The position numbers and the translations under genes were made by a program. Below, one piece after another: positions 42,978 to 55,745 of a DNA stretch of 64,000 bases. The notes under the pieces were generated by a model. That model saw only the letters and a list, made by a program, of their open reading frames with translations, searched no databases and had not been told where the DNA came from. Position 1 is the first letter of the stretch. Each line of letters begins with the position of its first letter. Source of the stretch: Dendrobium chrysotoxum (Eukaryota; Streptophyta; Magnoliopsida; Asparagales; Orchidaceae); contig CM034309.1 of NCBI GenBank assembly GCA_019925795.1, forward strand, positions 25,042,729 through 25,106,728. Reading direction: 5' to 3'.

Positions 42978-45900
42978 TGTTGACCTCATTTTTGTATGAG
43001 GTCAGTAGGACCAATCCAGACCTTAGGATCATTCCAATCCTTAGGATTTAATCCTGACCCTAGGATTAGTCTAATCCTAGATCAATCCAGTTTCAAATCA
43101 ATCCTGACCCCAGATCAATACAATTTAAGACAAATCTAGATCCTAGGATTCTCCTAGATCTATCTAGAGCTTAGGATTCTTCTAGATCCTAAGACTATTC
43201 TAGATCCCAGGCCTTAGGATTTCCAAATCCTAGGATTTTCCTAGAAATCAAACATTAGGATCTACTCTAGATCCTAAGATTCTTCTAGATCTTGAATCTT
43301 AGGATTCCTAGATCTTAGGATTCTTTTAGATCATAGGATTCTTCCAGACCCCAGATCCTAGGATGTCCCTAGGACTTTTAGATTCCAGGATCTTCCCAGA
43401 CTCCAGTCCCTAGGATCTACACTAGACCTTAGGATTCCCTTAAGCTGATCTGGACCCTAGGACCTATTCTAAACCCTAGAATTCTTCTAGATCAATCTAA
43501 GCTTCAATTCAATCTAGAATTAATTCAAACCATATCATTCAAGCTCAAAATCCAATTCAAAACCAGATTTCCAGATTCAAATCCAAGGCTAAAGGTCTAA
43601 GTCCTGAAAGCCTTTTCCAGTTAATCTTTGAACATTTCAAACCCCTATCAAATGACCTCTGATTCAAGATCTGTCAGTTCCACACTGATGTGACATGTCT
43701 CTAGAGGTAACCCTCCAAATTTGAGCTCATTCTGAGATCTCTAACCCCAGAAACTGAATTGAAATCCAAAGGCTGTAAAACCTTCAAATATTTACAGTCT
43801 ATGCCACTGGACCTACCACCCAGTGGGTTTTGACCCTGGAGTTTTCTCCAAAGCCTCCAATTACCTCCAGACCCTTGATTATGACCCATTGAGCATTAAA
43901 CTGCATTTTGTTGGACTCAATTTGACCCCCAGTTGACCAGGGGTCAAAATGACCAAAATACCCCTATGGGGTATGAATAGTCACTTTGGTCAAATGAGCT
44001 CCAAATCAAATGCAACTACCTCCAGCAAGTTTCAAATATCAAACCAAATCTGTTGAACCCAGAACCAGCCCCTGGGTCAACCTGGTTGACCAAGTCAACC
44101 TAGTTGACCTAGAAGGCCCCTTTAGGGTCAAAACAGGTCATTTTGACCAAATGACCTCCCCAGACCTTGGGACCACCTCCGTTGGTCTCCAAATATCATT
44201 TCAAATCTGTTGAACCCATTTCCAGCCCCTGGACCCACCTGGTTGACCAAGTCAACCAGGGTTGACCTAAAAGGCCCATTAAGGGCCCAAATAGGTCATT
44301 TTGACTAAATAACCTCTCCAAACCTTGAGACCACCACCAGTAGACTCAGAATGTCATTCTGAACTGGTTGAGCCCAATCCTTGACCCTGGGTCAACCTGG
44401 TTGACCAAGTCAACCCAGTTGACCCATTAAGCCCATTAAGGGCCCAAATAGGTGACTTGACCCAAATGACCTATTCAAACTCTTGAACCACTTCTACCAG
44501 ACTTCAAATATTATTTGAAATTGATTCAGTCCAGATCCTGGCCCTGGGTCAACCTGGTTGACCAAGTCAAACCAGGTTGACCAGTTCAACCCTTAAGCTT
44601 TTACATTTTAAATCAAATTTTGATTGCATTCAAAACCATATTAAACTTCTTTGATCACATTCCCCAATGATTTGGATTTGACTGGACCCATTGACCCAGT
44701 CAACTGAGTCCAGCTCTAGTCAAAATTAACTCATTTGGATCAAATTAATGACTCTTAATGAATCAATTCATTCAAACTCTATCAAATTCCTAACTTCAAT
44801 TTCATACATGATCTAAACTCATTTAAATACATCATAAGTCAAATGCTATGAATTTTGACTTAGTCAAACCTTTAAATATGGTTAAATCCCTCCCTAAACT
44901 CATCTAATCCATTCAAACTTCAAATACACAACATTAACCCTCTTCCAATTTATCCAATCAGCATTGAAGACTCCTCCATGCCACCTCATCAGTCAAGTTG
45001 ACTGGTTGACTAGTCAACTCAGTCAACAAATGGCTTATTTGGCTCTAAATAGTTAAATCTCTATGTTTAAGCTAATGACATCCACTCTTGGATATCCCAG
45101 CAACCTTGATCTACTTCTGGAAGGTTCTTAAGGCTATTTTGATCTTTAGATTAGAGCTAAACCAGCATAGGTGGTCCCAAGGTCTATATGAGGCCAATAA
45201 GACCCCTCCACTTGGATGTCCTTGAGTTGTCCTTGCTCCCAACTTTTTAACCACTCCAGGGACAGGTGTCAATCATCTGAGGTTACTCCTAGTTAATCTT
45301 GGCCCTTCATTCATCCTTGGATGGATTGAATAGGGTAAAGGGCTAAAATGAGCTCTCATTCTAACCTAGCTCTCCTCTCTCCTTTTCTAGCCGTCCCAAA
45401 CTTAATCTTCAACACCCTTGAGCTCCATTCTTCTGAGATATCCATTCTAACTTAAAACACACCGGCCAAAGCTTGCCAGCGAGTGGATTCCGGCGAACTA
45501 AGTGTGAATTTCCTCCAAGACGTATTCCATCTGATCCAGACGTTACCAGCTCGTGAAGTCTTCATCAAATATTAGCGTGGACAGTCCACAAGCTCAGATA
45601 TTCAAACATTTCCCTGATCCAATGGTAAAATCTCTCAAAATCCCTAGATCTAGGTCACTGTTTTAGATTTAAAATGGCTTTTTATTAAGCGTTCTTAAAA
45701 CGTTAAAAATAACTCCCCAGGATTTCTGTTCATCTGCATGATTCCAGTTTAAAATTTCAAGCGTTTTGATCCATTGAGTCAAGAAAACGAGTCTTTTTTT
45801 TGTTTCTAGGGTTCAAGCTTCATTCTGCATGAGCTAGAACCAATTTGAACCATTGATCCGCAAATCAACGGCTCAAATCCCGTTGTTCCGCAGTTATTTT

Positions 45901-48900
45901 AAAAAGCGGATCCTATTCTACGGCTGGTTTATCTGTTCGGCGTAATCTGGTCCGTAGATCAAACCCACGGGATCGATTTCTCACCGTCAGATCCTCCATA
46001 GCTAGTTTAAACTTGCGGGTTCTGATCTCCACCGTCGGATTGAATCCACGCGGATCCAACGGCCACAGTCCTCAGTGACGTGGTTAAGTGATGAACTACG
46101 CGCTGACGCGTGGTTCATCCGGATACCGCCACGTGGGAGGTGCGCCGCCAGCTGAATTTGGTGGGTTTAATTTTTTTTTTTAACTCATTTTTAATTACAG
46201 AAAATGCTAAAATTAATTTAAAAATAATTTTAAACTCAAAATACATATATTCTATATAAAAATTCAGAATTTTAGAATCTCTAACTTAACAAAAGTAATA
46301 ATAATAATATTTTGATATACCTTATATACTTTAATTAATTTTAAAATTTTTAATTATTATTTCATTGATATTATGTTAAATATTCTTAAATATTTAAAAT
46401 CTTATTTCAAAAAAAAATATTCAGAGAATACTCTTTTAGAAACTATTTAAAATAAAATAAAAAAAAATTATTTTAAAAGTATATTTTATATTTTTAAGTA
46501 TTGTATCCTCTCTTTAATTGATTAAGATATAACTAGTTGATTAATATTTAATATAAGTTAAATTGAAATAATTTTAAAATTTTAAGAAAATTTATTCTTT
46601 TTAGAATAATTTTAAAACTCCAAAAAGGTTGAAATTTTAACTTAATCCACTTTAAGATTTATTTTTAAACATCAATTAATTTTAAATTAATTTAAATATA
46701 TTAACTAACCTCAAATTTGAAATATTCAAATAAAATTCAAATTAATTTATAAAAATATAAATAATATCTTAAAATTTCTAGAATTTTAAATATTTTAATT
46801 TAAAATTAACTTTAAGAATTAAAACCTTAATTATTTCAAATAATTTGAATTATCTTAATATTTTCAATATTTATCTAATGCTATATCTAATATTATATTA
46901 AGTATTTTCAAGATATTAAAATTTATTTTTAAAGTTGAGTGGTGGATCTCTCATTCAAATTTTAAGTTTATTTTAATGATATTTTAAGTATTCTAATTTT
47001 AAAATCTATATTTAGATATAGGATTATATATATGGATATGCATTTTAAAGCATATTTTAAAAACTATATACATACTTAAATTCTTAAATTTTGAGAGATC
47101 CCTTGAAATTATAGACATAAATTAAGTGTGTTTGAACATGATTAGTGGGGAGTGATGATTAACCGATGAATAATTACTTTGCTAATTATTCATTGATTAA
47201 TCCTTCATTTAATTAAGCTTTAAATTGATTTACATGTCTAGGGTGCACACACCACTTAGCTAGGGCTCTCCTAGATTTAGGGTTTGATTGTGTTTGCATG
47301 TATGCTTATCATGTTATGTCAAGGGTTAGTGACTTTGATTTGAACCCAATTAATCTAAGGACATCATTAAGGACAATAATTAAGGACTTTATTTAGAGAA
47401 CTTAGATTATTTTCAATAATTAGGATTCAATTCCAATTGACTTGAAACTCTAACCATTTGAACTTAGTGACATCCTCAGCTCATAGAAAAATTCTCACTG
47501 AATTTTGAATTCATTAAGTCCATTAATTAACCTAATCAAACTTAAACCTTAATTAAGCCCTTAAACCTTCCAGAAAATATAATAAATTAAGTTTAAATCC
47601 AAAAATTACACATAATACCTCAAACTGACCAGAATTGAACCCTTAATCAATGAAAAATAAAAGCCCCTTGACTGGACTTCAAAACTAAGTTTAATTTAAT
47701 TTCAATTGAAATTCAATATTTAATTAATTTAATTAATTAAAAATAATTAAAAATTCCAAAAATTTCTCAAACACTTGGAAATCACTCCTTAGGTCATTCC
47801 TGACCTTTGGAGTTGATTTCAAGGAGTTTGGAGATCATTTGGATTCAAACCACAAAAAGGGCTTTAATTAAACAATTTAAATAATTCATTAAATACTCAA
47901 AACTTCAAAAATTCATAACTAATTCAAATGAACTCTAAATTGAGCAAACTCAAAGGCATACAACTCATCTTAAGCTCTAATATTTATTAAAAATGTTAAG
48001 TTTCCAGAAAGCAACTAATTTTGGAAAAGTCAACTTTTGGTCAAACTTAGTTCAAATTCAAGTCAAAACTTCAAACTTTCATAATAAAATGTAGAAAAAT
48101 CCAATTTCAGTGTACTTACTGTCTAACTGATCGTATTAAGGTCTAGTATTTTAATAAAATATTAACTTTCTAGAAAACATTTTAAATCAAAAAGTCAAAT
48201 TTTGACCCTTTAATTAAATCATCCAGAAAATGTCAAAATTCAATAAATCATCCAAAATTCCATAAAACATTAATTTGAACTTAAGATCAGCAACCAACTA
48301 ATTCTAATTAAAATTAACCAACCTTTAAACCTTAATCAAACTCAAATCATTTAATTATATCGGGTACCACTAGGTAACCCAGGCCTACGAGGCTATTAAA
48401 TTAGCCCCAAGGAAGGTGAAATAAACTTCACGGCCTCGGTGTGAAACAAAGGTGATATCCAACAAACAATTAAAATCAAAGTTAAAATCAATTTCAAGTC
48501 ATTAATATTTAAATTCAAATTAAATATTCCCTTAAGCCTTCAACCAACTTGAACCTCAAACAACTTCAATCAAATCATCCTATTTAGGACATATCAAAGC
48601 CACACAGCCTACCTCACACACTTTAGATGGTTTGCTAGGACAACCAACTCTAGTCTTAGGCTAGGCCGGTGTTTACTTTCTGCTGTGTGCCGGATTTTCG
48701 AGCTTTTACTGCATGCTGTTTGCTAGTATTAGAATTGATGTGATTGTTTATTTATTTAATGCACTCTATGATGTGATTGATTGTACGATTAGATCTACCC
48801 CTAGGCTAGGAATGATTTGTACTAATTCAATCTTATGCAGGTGGCCATGCTCATACAGGGCATAAATTAAAGGGGGCAAAAATCATGATTATTAAATTGC

Positions 48901-51031
48901 ACAGGTGCTAAGCATGCTTAAGTCCCCCTTTAAATCAAAAAGAGCATGGCCAAGTGTGGCTGGTTTGAGCATTTAAATTTTAAATATATTAACTGCTTGG
49001 GATGTCAAATATAAACTGCTTATTATTAGGATAACCTTGCAGGTTGTTGAGTCTAGAGTTTTAATTTTCGTTAATGTAATTTGATTTGATTTTGAGTTGT
49101 ATTATTTAAAGTACTTTGAGATTGAGATATTTAAAATCCAATTTGGAATCCAAAGAGGAAGGAACATCCCTTAGGGGAGAGTTCCTATCCATTTGGAGAT
49201 CCAAATTAGGATGAAGTTCAAGTATCCAAAGAGAAAAGATAACACCCCTATTCAGGGGGAGTTTCTTTTCATTTGGATACCCAGACCCGACGATTCAAGG
49301 AGTTTTAAGGAGACGAAGAAGTGAAGAACGAGAAGAATCTCAAATCTCAAAGTCACTTGAGTCTTAGGAGTAGAATCCGGGTTGTAGTCAGTGGTACCCG
49401 GCCACTTTACTTTATTGCAGACCCTGGGTTGTATTATTAAGGGCACTTGCTCATGGACTTTCATTTTGAATATTTATTTAATTGATTTAATTATTTAATT
49501 GATTTGATTGATGTATTGATTGCGATTAAGGACCCGCATGCTTTTAGTAGTTTATTTGGCGCTATTGCATGTCGATTTTGATTTAGCCTGGAACCCGATC
49601 GGAGGCTCGTGAGGGTACGGTCATCAACCTTTTCTACTTAAACAAAATTAAAATATTTAAGCTCAGATAGAAACTCTAACGCTCTTAAGAAGTAAGCCCG
49701 GACTCGCCGGGAGTTTTTCATGCATACATCTTGACTTTTCTCATCCTTGTTAGGCACCTCCCCGCCTGCGGGTTCTGGCAGACCACCTGACCTATTAGGG
49801 TGCAGTTCTGTCCAAGGGGATGTTGTGCAATCTTTAGGATAAAACCTATTTTTAAGCCTATTTTAAAACTGCTTCATATTGATTTAAGCATTTCATCGAG
49901 TCAACTAGCATGCATTGCATTAGATACAAATTAAAAATCGAGTCTAAATCTTAATTGCATTTTATTTAGACATTTAACCCAACATATGTTAAGGGGTCAA
50001 TTAGGATCTGCTCTAGATGTCGACCCCAATTCTTTAAACCAATCTTAATCAATGTCCTTAACCACTCTACATTTAAAGACTCTGACTCATGGTTTTAAAA
50101 GCGTTTAGGTGGTTTAGCTGGCTCCCCAACCCAGGCCGGGGTAAGTCCAGATTGCATTGCGTTAGCTAGGTCCTGGGTCACTGATTTTCAGTACCCAATT
50201 TTAGACTTAGGTTCTGAGGCATATCTTCAATCCTAAGACCTCAATCTTCCGGGAATCTAATTCCCACTTTCTAATAAAATTGATCATTCAAATTAAAAAT
50301 TTCTTTCAATCAAATTCAAGCCCAACACTTAGGATAGTTGAGGTGTTTCTGAAGTAATTCAGAATCTCAAAACACCACCTACCCTTCTTCCTTTGACTCC
50401 AGAAATAACTGTTCAATCTTGAACCATTCCCTGTTGAAAATCCCAGTCCTTAACCTCCTTTGATATCAATCTTTGAATTCTTAAATAAAATTCGTATCGC
50501 TATTTTAATCGAGAGTATTCGTAGGAAATTTTCTGGTTTCCTACGATGTAATTAACTACGAGGGCTTGTGCTCGTAGGGGATTTAGAAACCCAGACCTGA
50601 TTTTAAAATTAAGTTTTCAAAACCTCTAATTAATTATCTTTGGGAAATTCAAAAGACAACGATCATTAGCGTCATTTTCAAATGATCGATTATAGATGAT
50701 ATCTTCTTTCCTTGGAAAGATATATCGTACTATTATCGTGATCTTGATTATGAAATTAATGATCTTCTCACTAGATTATTATAGTTAAACATTGGATTTA
50801 ACATCATTTTGATTCTTAGGGATCATATGTTGTTTCTCCTTGAGTTTGACTACGACAATCAGATAAATTCAAAGATTTGTAATCTGAACCTATTAGGGAA
50901 CGATATGTTCACTTTTCGAGGTGATATATCATTCATAATAAGTGTTCAATTATAAAATTTAAATTCCAGAAATTAAATATTTCCCAAAGAAAATTAAATA
51001 ATTTTCAAAACTATATTTTTTTAATCAAACA
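42978..51031 (+). repeat. Tat-2 3' LTR, 8,054 bp
   Basis: Nearly identical to 22149-30201. By eye I found 18 differences, at 5' LTR positions 22314, 23144, 23388, 24027, 24794, 24934, 25023, 25219, 27106, 27938, 27946, 27983, 28771, 29261, 29290, 29739, 29780 and 30169. All are C/T or G/A. There is also one extra A near 46460. Landmarks lie 20,829-20,830 bp downstream of their 5' LTR positions. Confidence 0.97.
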
Positions 51032-52222
51032 TTTACTGGCCATGCCACTCTCAAAAAACTATAAATAGACCCCTCATTTCTCAAGAGAGGGGGGGCGGGG
51101 GGGGGGATAAGAAAGAAGAAGGAGGCCCAAGCAAGAAGTGAAAGAAGAAAAGGAAGAGTTCTCTTGCCACCAAGCTCCTCCTCGATCACCTCCCGGCCAC
51201 CGAAGTCGAATTTCTACCAGACGCCGAACTTCCGCCTGGCATTGAATCTGCCCGTCGCCAAATTTCTAACCGACGCCGGCCTTCCGCCAGTCACCGAACT
51301 TATGTCCGTCATCAGACTTTCGTCTGACTACTACCCGATGTCGAACTTTCGCCTATCGTCGGACTTCTATCCATCCCCAAACTTCTACCCTACGCTAGAC
51401 TTCTGCCTGTCGCTAGACTTTTGTTGGACTTCTATCTGACACTAGACTTCGGCCCATCGCCGGACTTTTGACCTCCGTCGCCAGCCCACTATGGTCCATC
51501 TAACCTCCTTCATAAGACAACAGTCTTTCTAACCACTATCGTCCGCCGACTACGATCCTTCCAACCTCCGTCTCCAGATAACGATCTTTCTGATCACTGT
51601 CGCCCCCTAACTACAGTCCTTCTGATCTTCATTGCCAGATAATGGTCCTTTCAGCCTCCGTCGTCCGCCGACTTTGGTCCTTCCGACCATATTTACCTAA
51701 CAACGGTACTTTACACTTTCGTCGCCAGATAACGGTCTTTACGACCTCCGTCACTTGCCGATTATGGTCCTTCCGACCTTCATCGCCAGATAACGGTCTT
51801 TCCAACCTCCATCGTCTGCTAACTATGGTCCTTCCGACCACCGTCTCCCGAATTCAATCTTTCTGACCTCCGTCGCTAGTTGACTATGGTCCTGCTGACC
51901 AAATGAACACATCAATTCTGATTCTTCCAATTTCCACCATGTAACACACTCTATATGATGTATATTTTCTACATCACATCAAGGCCTTCATCTCAAGGAA
52001 GGGCCTCATTTATAATCAACTGCAAATATTAGTGGATTCATTCAAACTAGGCTAGGCCCCGTGGTTTTTCCCCTTTTCGGGGTTTTCTACGTAAAAAACT
52101 CTGGTGTCTTTTAAGAATGTTATATCCTCTCTTTTTATTTGTATGCGTGCTGGATCTTCGTACAAAGCTAAGACGCTAAATTTTAAATTTCTCCACCGCC
52201 GCGAATATTCCAAGACACAACA
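51032..52222 (+). mobile_element. Solo LTR copy A, right part
   Basis: It continues the LTR interrupted at 22148, starting with the duplicated TTTAC (51032-51036). It contains TATAAATA at 51060-51067 and a G run near 51090. A GC-richer zone of degenerate 27-30-bp repeats (gccagataacggtctttcYgacctccgtc type, about 51180-51900) follows. The R-U5 signature gggttttctacgtaaaa is near 52080, and the end is cacaaca. ORFs in the repeat zone appear on both strands and are shadows. The final PBS/internal region is absent, so it is a solo LTR. Confidence 0.85.
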
Positions 52223-53445
52223 ATTTTAAAGTTGTTCAATGATCTTGTTATATTGTTCCTGCCATAGTATATTTGATGTCTCGATAGCAGCGACATGTGT
52301 GATTTCTTTCTGGATTTATGGAGCAATAAGTTTATAATTTCACAGAGTATTATCCAAAAATAACTTTCCTTATATTATCATTGTGGCATGCAAGAAATCA
52401 TAGAAGCTCAAGAAAATTTTCTTGGCTCTCAAAATTTTCATATTCATCATGACCTTGAAAGCTAAACCTTGATGTAAAAGAAGAAGCACGCAATTTATAA
52501 TGGCAGTTAAACGTGTTCGATAATCCCTGCAATTTTGATCGGAAGGTATTTCAAAAGCAATATTATAAGCACTGTTAACTTGACCAATATGAACTTAAAA
52601 TATATCTTTCTTTTTCTAATTCTTAAATCCTTTTGTGTCAAAACTATCACCGCTAGCTTGCTCTCCAAACTCAGGTCTATAAAGATAAGAATACGATCAA
52701 CAAGCTGCATTATTGTAATACTATACTCTAACTAACTTTTGTGTTTATTAAATCATATAGAATTAAATCTTCCTAATTTATTTCCAATTATTAGTGCCTG
52801 TGGAAAATCATGTTCTCAATGTTGACATGATGACATGATCCTTTTTTACAAATAATATATTCGCACTATATTCCTCTCATTGGGATGATAATCAATTTTT
52901 TTTCTTAATCCCGAATCTAAAGGGATTTTATCAAAATTAAGTTCTAAATGAGTTTGTTTGTATTGTGCATTATTATCATTGCAAATATTTTCACTCATAT
53001 CTGCTTCACATTTTTCCTTTAAAATATCTTTTCATATTTGATATAAATAAAAACTATTGAATAAATTTAGTACTAAAATATTTGATTTCACCATATCCAA
53101 ATATGATGGTTAAAAAATAAAAACTTGAACCAAATATTGCAGTCCTCCCAGCACATTTCTCGACACCAATATATAAACTTCCCATAAACAATAAATAAAT
53201 AAATGTGATAATCAAGTTAATGGAAATAATTTAAACTTAAATTATAAAGCAATATTTTGTTCAGTCCTACGGTTAAGCTTACGACTTAGAACTTTAGCTT
53301 CCAACAATATTTTGGCACTATAAAAGACAATTATATAGAGCTTTAATCTGTAGATTTTAATTAAAAAAAATAGCATCAATAAGATTTTTTTCTTCAACAA
53401 TAATGAGTTTGCTTTCTAACACAAATACTACAAAGAGTACTTGCA
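52223..53445. other. Unassigned AT-rich spacer
   Basis: I recognise nothing in about 1.2 kb. Two overlapping opposite-strand ORFs of 66-67 codons near 52507-52735 have no recognisable domain and no start context. No tandem repeat is evident. Confidence 0.4.
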
Positions 53446-53570
53446 ATTTACAAAGAGTTAGAGGCTTCGTTTGGGACGACTTTCTTAATGTTTCTTAAAG
53501 CAATTTTTTAGTACAAAAATTAAAATATGGTGAAATCAGCTCTACAGTACAATTTACAAAGAGTCAGAGT
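53446..53570. mobile_element. MITE fragment flanked by direct repeat
   Basis: caatttacaaagagt occurs at about 53446 and again at about 53552. It flanks a cgtttgggacgactttctta...ttttttagtacaaaaatt segment found in other copies at 55628, 61594 and 63455. The flanks may be a long target duplication or part of the element. Confidence 0.45.
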
Positions 53571-53674
53571 CTTCTGCTATATCGCTTGATCTACCGGCTA
53601 GCTGTTGCACCCTCGATTTGCCTTTTCTTAAGTTTTAGAATGATTTATTTATTTGATTTCTGTGGGAGAGAGTT

Positions 53675-53708
53675 TGTGTGTGTGTGTGAGAGAGAGAAAG
53701 ATAGAGAC
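53675..53708. repeat. TG/AG microsatellite
   Basis: A short (TG)n followed by (AG)n and an A run lies just before solo LTR D. Confidence 0.8.
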
Positions 53709-53727
53709 AAAAAAAAATCTTGGGAAT

Positions 53728-55224
53728 TGATACATCATCAAAAAATTATCTTGATCAGGCACGAATCTTGAGGCAAAATCAAGTTTGAAGCTTCAAAAAT
53801 TAAAATCAAGATCGTTCGAACTCTAATTTCTGCAAACTTATAGTCGAACTGAGCGTCCCGGAAATATGAACCTAACGACACCAAAATCGACCCAATCCGA
53901 GTCCAAATGGACCCAAATCAAAGACTAGAAGCACTTTTGGAAGGATCAAACCACAATTTGGGTTACCAAACAGTCTCCAATCATAACATGCTTATAGTCG
54001 TATCGAGCGGCTCGACCAGACGAATCCAACGAGCCCAATATCATTAAATTCTGATATCATTAATACAGTCAAAGGTCCATTGAATTATGTATGATCGTAG
54101 GAATCAAGATCGGCCGTCCATACGAACCACTCCCAATTTACGCTTGATCTTCCACTTATTTACAAGACATGCCACTCAAGAATTCTATAAATAGAATCAC
54201 ATTTCCTCTTGAAAGGGGGGATTGAAATCAAGAGAGAAGAAGGAAGAGAAAGAAGATCGCTCTTGCCTTCTTGCTCCTCCTCGACCACAGCCGAAGTTCC
54301 GCCGAACTATCGCTTGACGCCCTGAGTCCTGCCGGACCACCTGGCATCCTGAGTCCCGTCGGACCACCACCTGAGGCCCGAATATCTGTCGGACCACCAC
54401 ATGAGGCCTGAACATCTGCCTAACCACCACCTGAGGCTCGGACTTCCACCGGACCACTGCTTGACGCCCTGAGTCCCGCCGAACCACCACCTAAGGCTCG
54501 GACTTCTGCCGGACCACCACCTGAGGCCCGGACATTTGCCGGACCACCACCTGAGGCCCAGACATCTGTCTGACCACCACATGAGGCTCAGACTTCTACC
54601 AGACCACCGCCTTACGTCTATGGTCTTTTTGACCCCAGTCTCCAGCCGACTACTGTCCTTCCGCCCTCTGTCACCTATTACGGTCTTTCTGACCTCCAAC
54701 GCCGGTCGAGTGCGGTCCTTCTGACCTCCTTCGTATGACCAAACATGGTCCTCCCCGACCTCTATCATCAGACTACGATCTTCCTTACCTGCAACGTCTG
54801 TCAACCACGATCCTTCTGACCTCCATCACCAGACAACGGTCATTCTGACCCCTGTCTCCCGCCAACTATGGTCCTTCCGACCTCTATCGCCTGCCAACTA
54901 TGATCACCCGACCCAACAAACATGTATATATTGATTCCCACCATGTAAAGCATTCTATATAATGTATATTGACTATATCAAGTCAAGTCCTTCCCCCAAA
55001 CGGAGGGCCTCATTTGTGATTAACTGCAAATACTAGTGGATTCATTCAAACTGGGCCAAGCCCCGTGGTTTTCCCCCTTTCAGGATTTTCCACGTAAAAA
55101 TTCTGGTGTCTCTTATGAGTAATACACCCTCTCTCTCTTATCTGATTGCGTGCCGGATCTTCGTACAATACTAAGACGTTAAATTTATATTTCTCTACCA
55201 CCGCGAATACTCCAGGATGCAACA
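53728..55224 (+). mobile_element. Solo LTR copy D, 1,497 bp
   Basis: It begins TGATACATCATC and ends gatgcaaca. The U3 matches copies A, B and C. TATAAATA is at 54186-54193. About 54290-54900 is a GC-richer tandem array of roughly 30-bp units (ccggaccaccacctgaggcc type), then a gccagacaacggtc type like that of copy A. The R-U5 motif ggattttccacgtaaaa is near 55085. Flanks GGAAT (53723-53727) and TGAAT (55225-55229) are a 5-bp duplication with one mismatch. No PBS follows the end. The cgtggttttccccctttcaggattttccacgtaaa style is typical of Ty1/copia LTRs, so I place the family there tentatively. Confidence 0.85.
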
Positions 55225-55627
55225 TGAATTATGACGCTTCCGAGTTCCGGGCAGCAAATTTTGGAGTGTGAAGGAGGATCGTACTTGGAAAAGAAAATTT
55301 GTATGGAAGGCATGCTCCGCATGGATAGTGAAGCTAGGAGCGGGAGACGGAGGCGAGATTGAAATTTTGAGCCGAAACTTCTATCTAATTAACTAGGTTA
55401 ACTTTTTGATTTTTTTAATTAATACATATAAAATATAATTAGGCGGGATTTGTTAGGCTTGTGGGGGCCCGTGCCCCCAAGGCCCCCATTTCTATTGCAA
55501 CCCTCATATTTCTACCACTTCATCCCCTAACTATCGCGTTCTCCCCCTTTCTCTCTCATCTAAATTCCCAAATCCTCTTCTTTTGGCTTGAATCTCTTTG
55601 CTAAATATTATAAATTCACTCAACCTC
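55225..55627. other. Unassigned spacer with GC-rich palindrome
   Basis: No gene recognised. Near 55455-55490 a gggggcccgtgccccc palindrome-like stretch is embedded in AT-rich sequence; it may be the end of an unidentified element. Confidence 0.35.
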
Positions 55628-55745
55628 TAGTGTAGATTTCATTTAGGGCAACTTTTGTCCATTGCTTTTTTGTTACTTTTATAAAATGTTTGTACTAAAA
55701 ATCTGTTTGAGAAAGCAGTAAGAAAACTGTCCCAAACAAAACTTT
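55628..55745 (-). mobile_element. Small fold-back MITE copy
   Basis: The minus strand starts tttgtttgggacagttttcttactgcttt and the plus strand starts tttcatttagggcaactttt. Both belong to the family whose ends read TTTGGGACAGCTTTCTTA in other copies. The middle contains tttagtacaaa. About 118 bp, noncoding. Confidence 0.6.

Larger units (their letters stand above)
22149..51031 (+). mobile_element. Tat-2: complete 28.9 kb Tat-lineage retrotransposon
   Basis: It consists of 5' LTR (22149-30201), PBS (30208), leader, gag-pol in one frame (31963-40776), a 2.2 kb repeat-rich 3' region, PPT and 3' LTR (42978-51031), flanked by TTTAC. The total is 28,883 bp, of which the internal part is 12,776 bp. 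Domain order gag, protease, RT, RNase H, archaeal RNase H, integrase without chromodomain defines the Tat lineage. By my visual comparison the LTRs differ by 18 substitutions (all transitions) and one A in an A run, so insertion is recent. Two in-frame stops (35122 and 37681) make it defective unless read through. It sits inside solo LTR copy A. Confidence 0.97.

Noticed and set aside
52507..52735. Two opposing 66-67-codon ORFs as a small host gene
   Set aside because: No domain, no splice or start context, and an AT-rich setting where such ORFs arise by chance.
54197..54804. Arg/Trp/Gly-rich ORFs in solo LTR D
   Set aside because: Shadows of the LTR tandem repeat; the same region in copies A, B and C encodes unrelated peptides.
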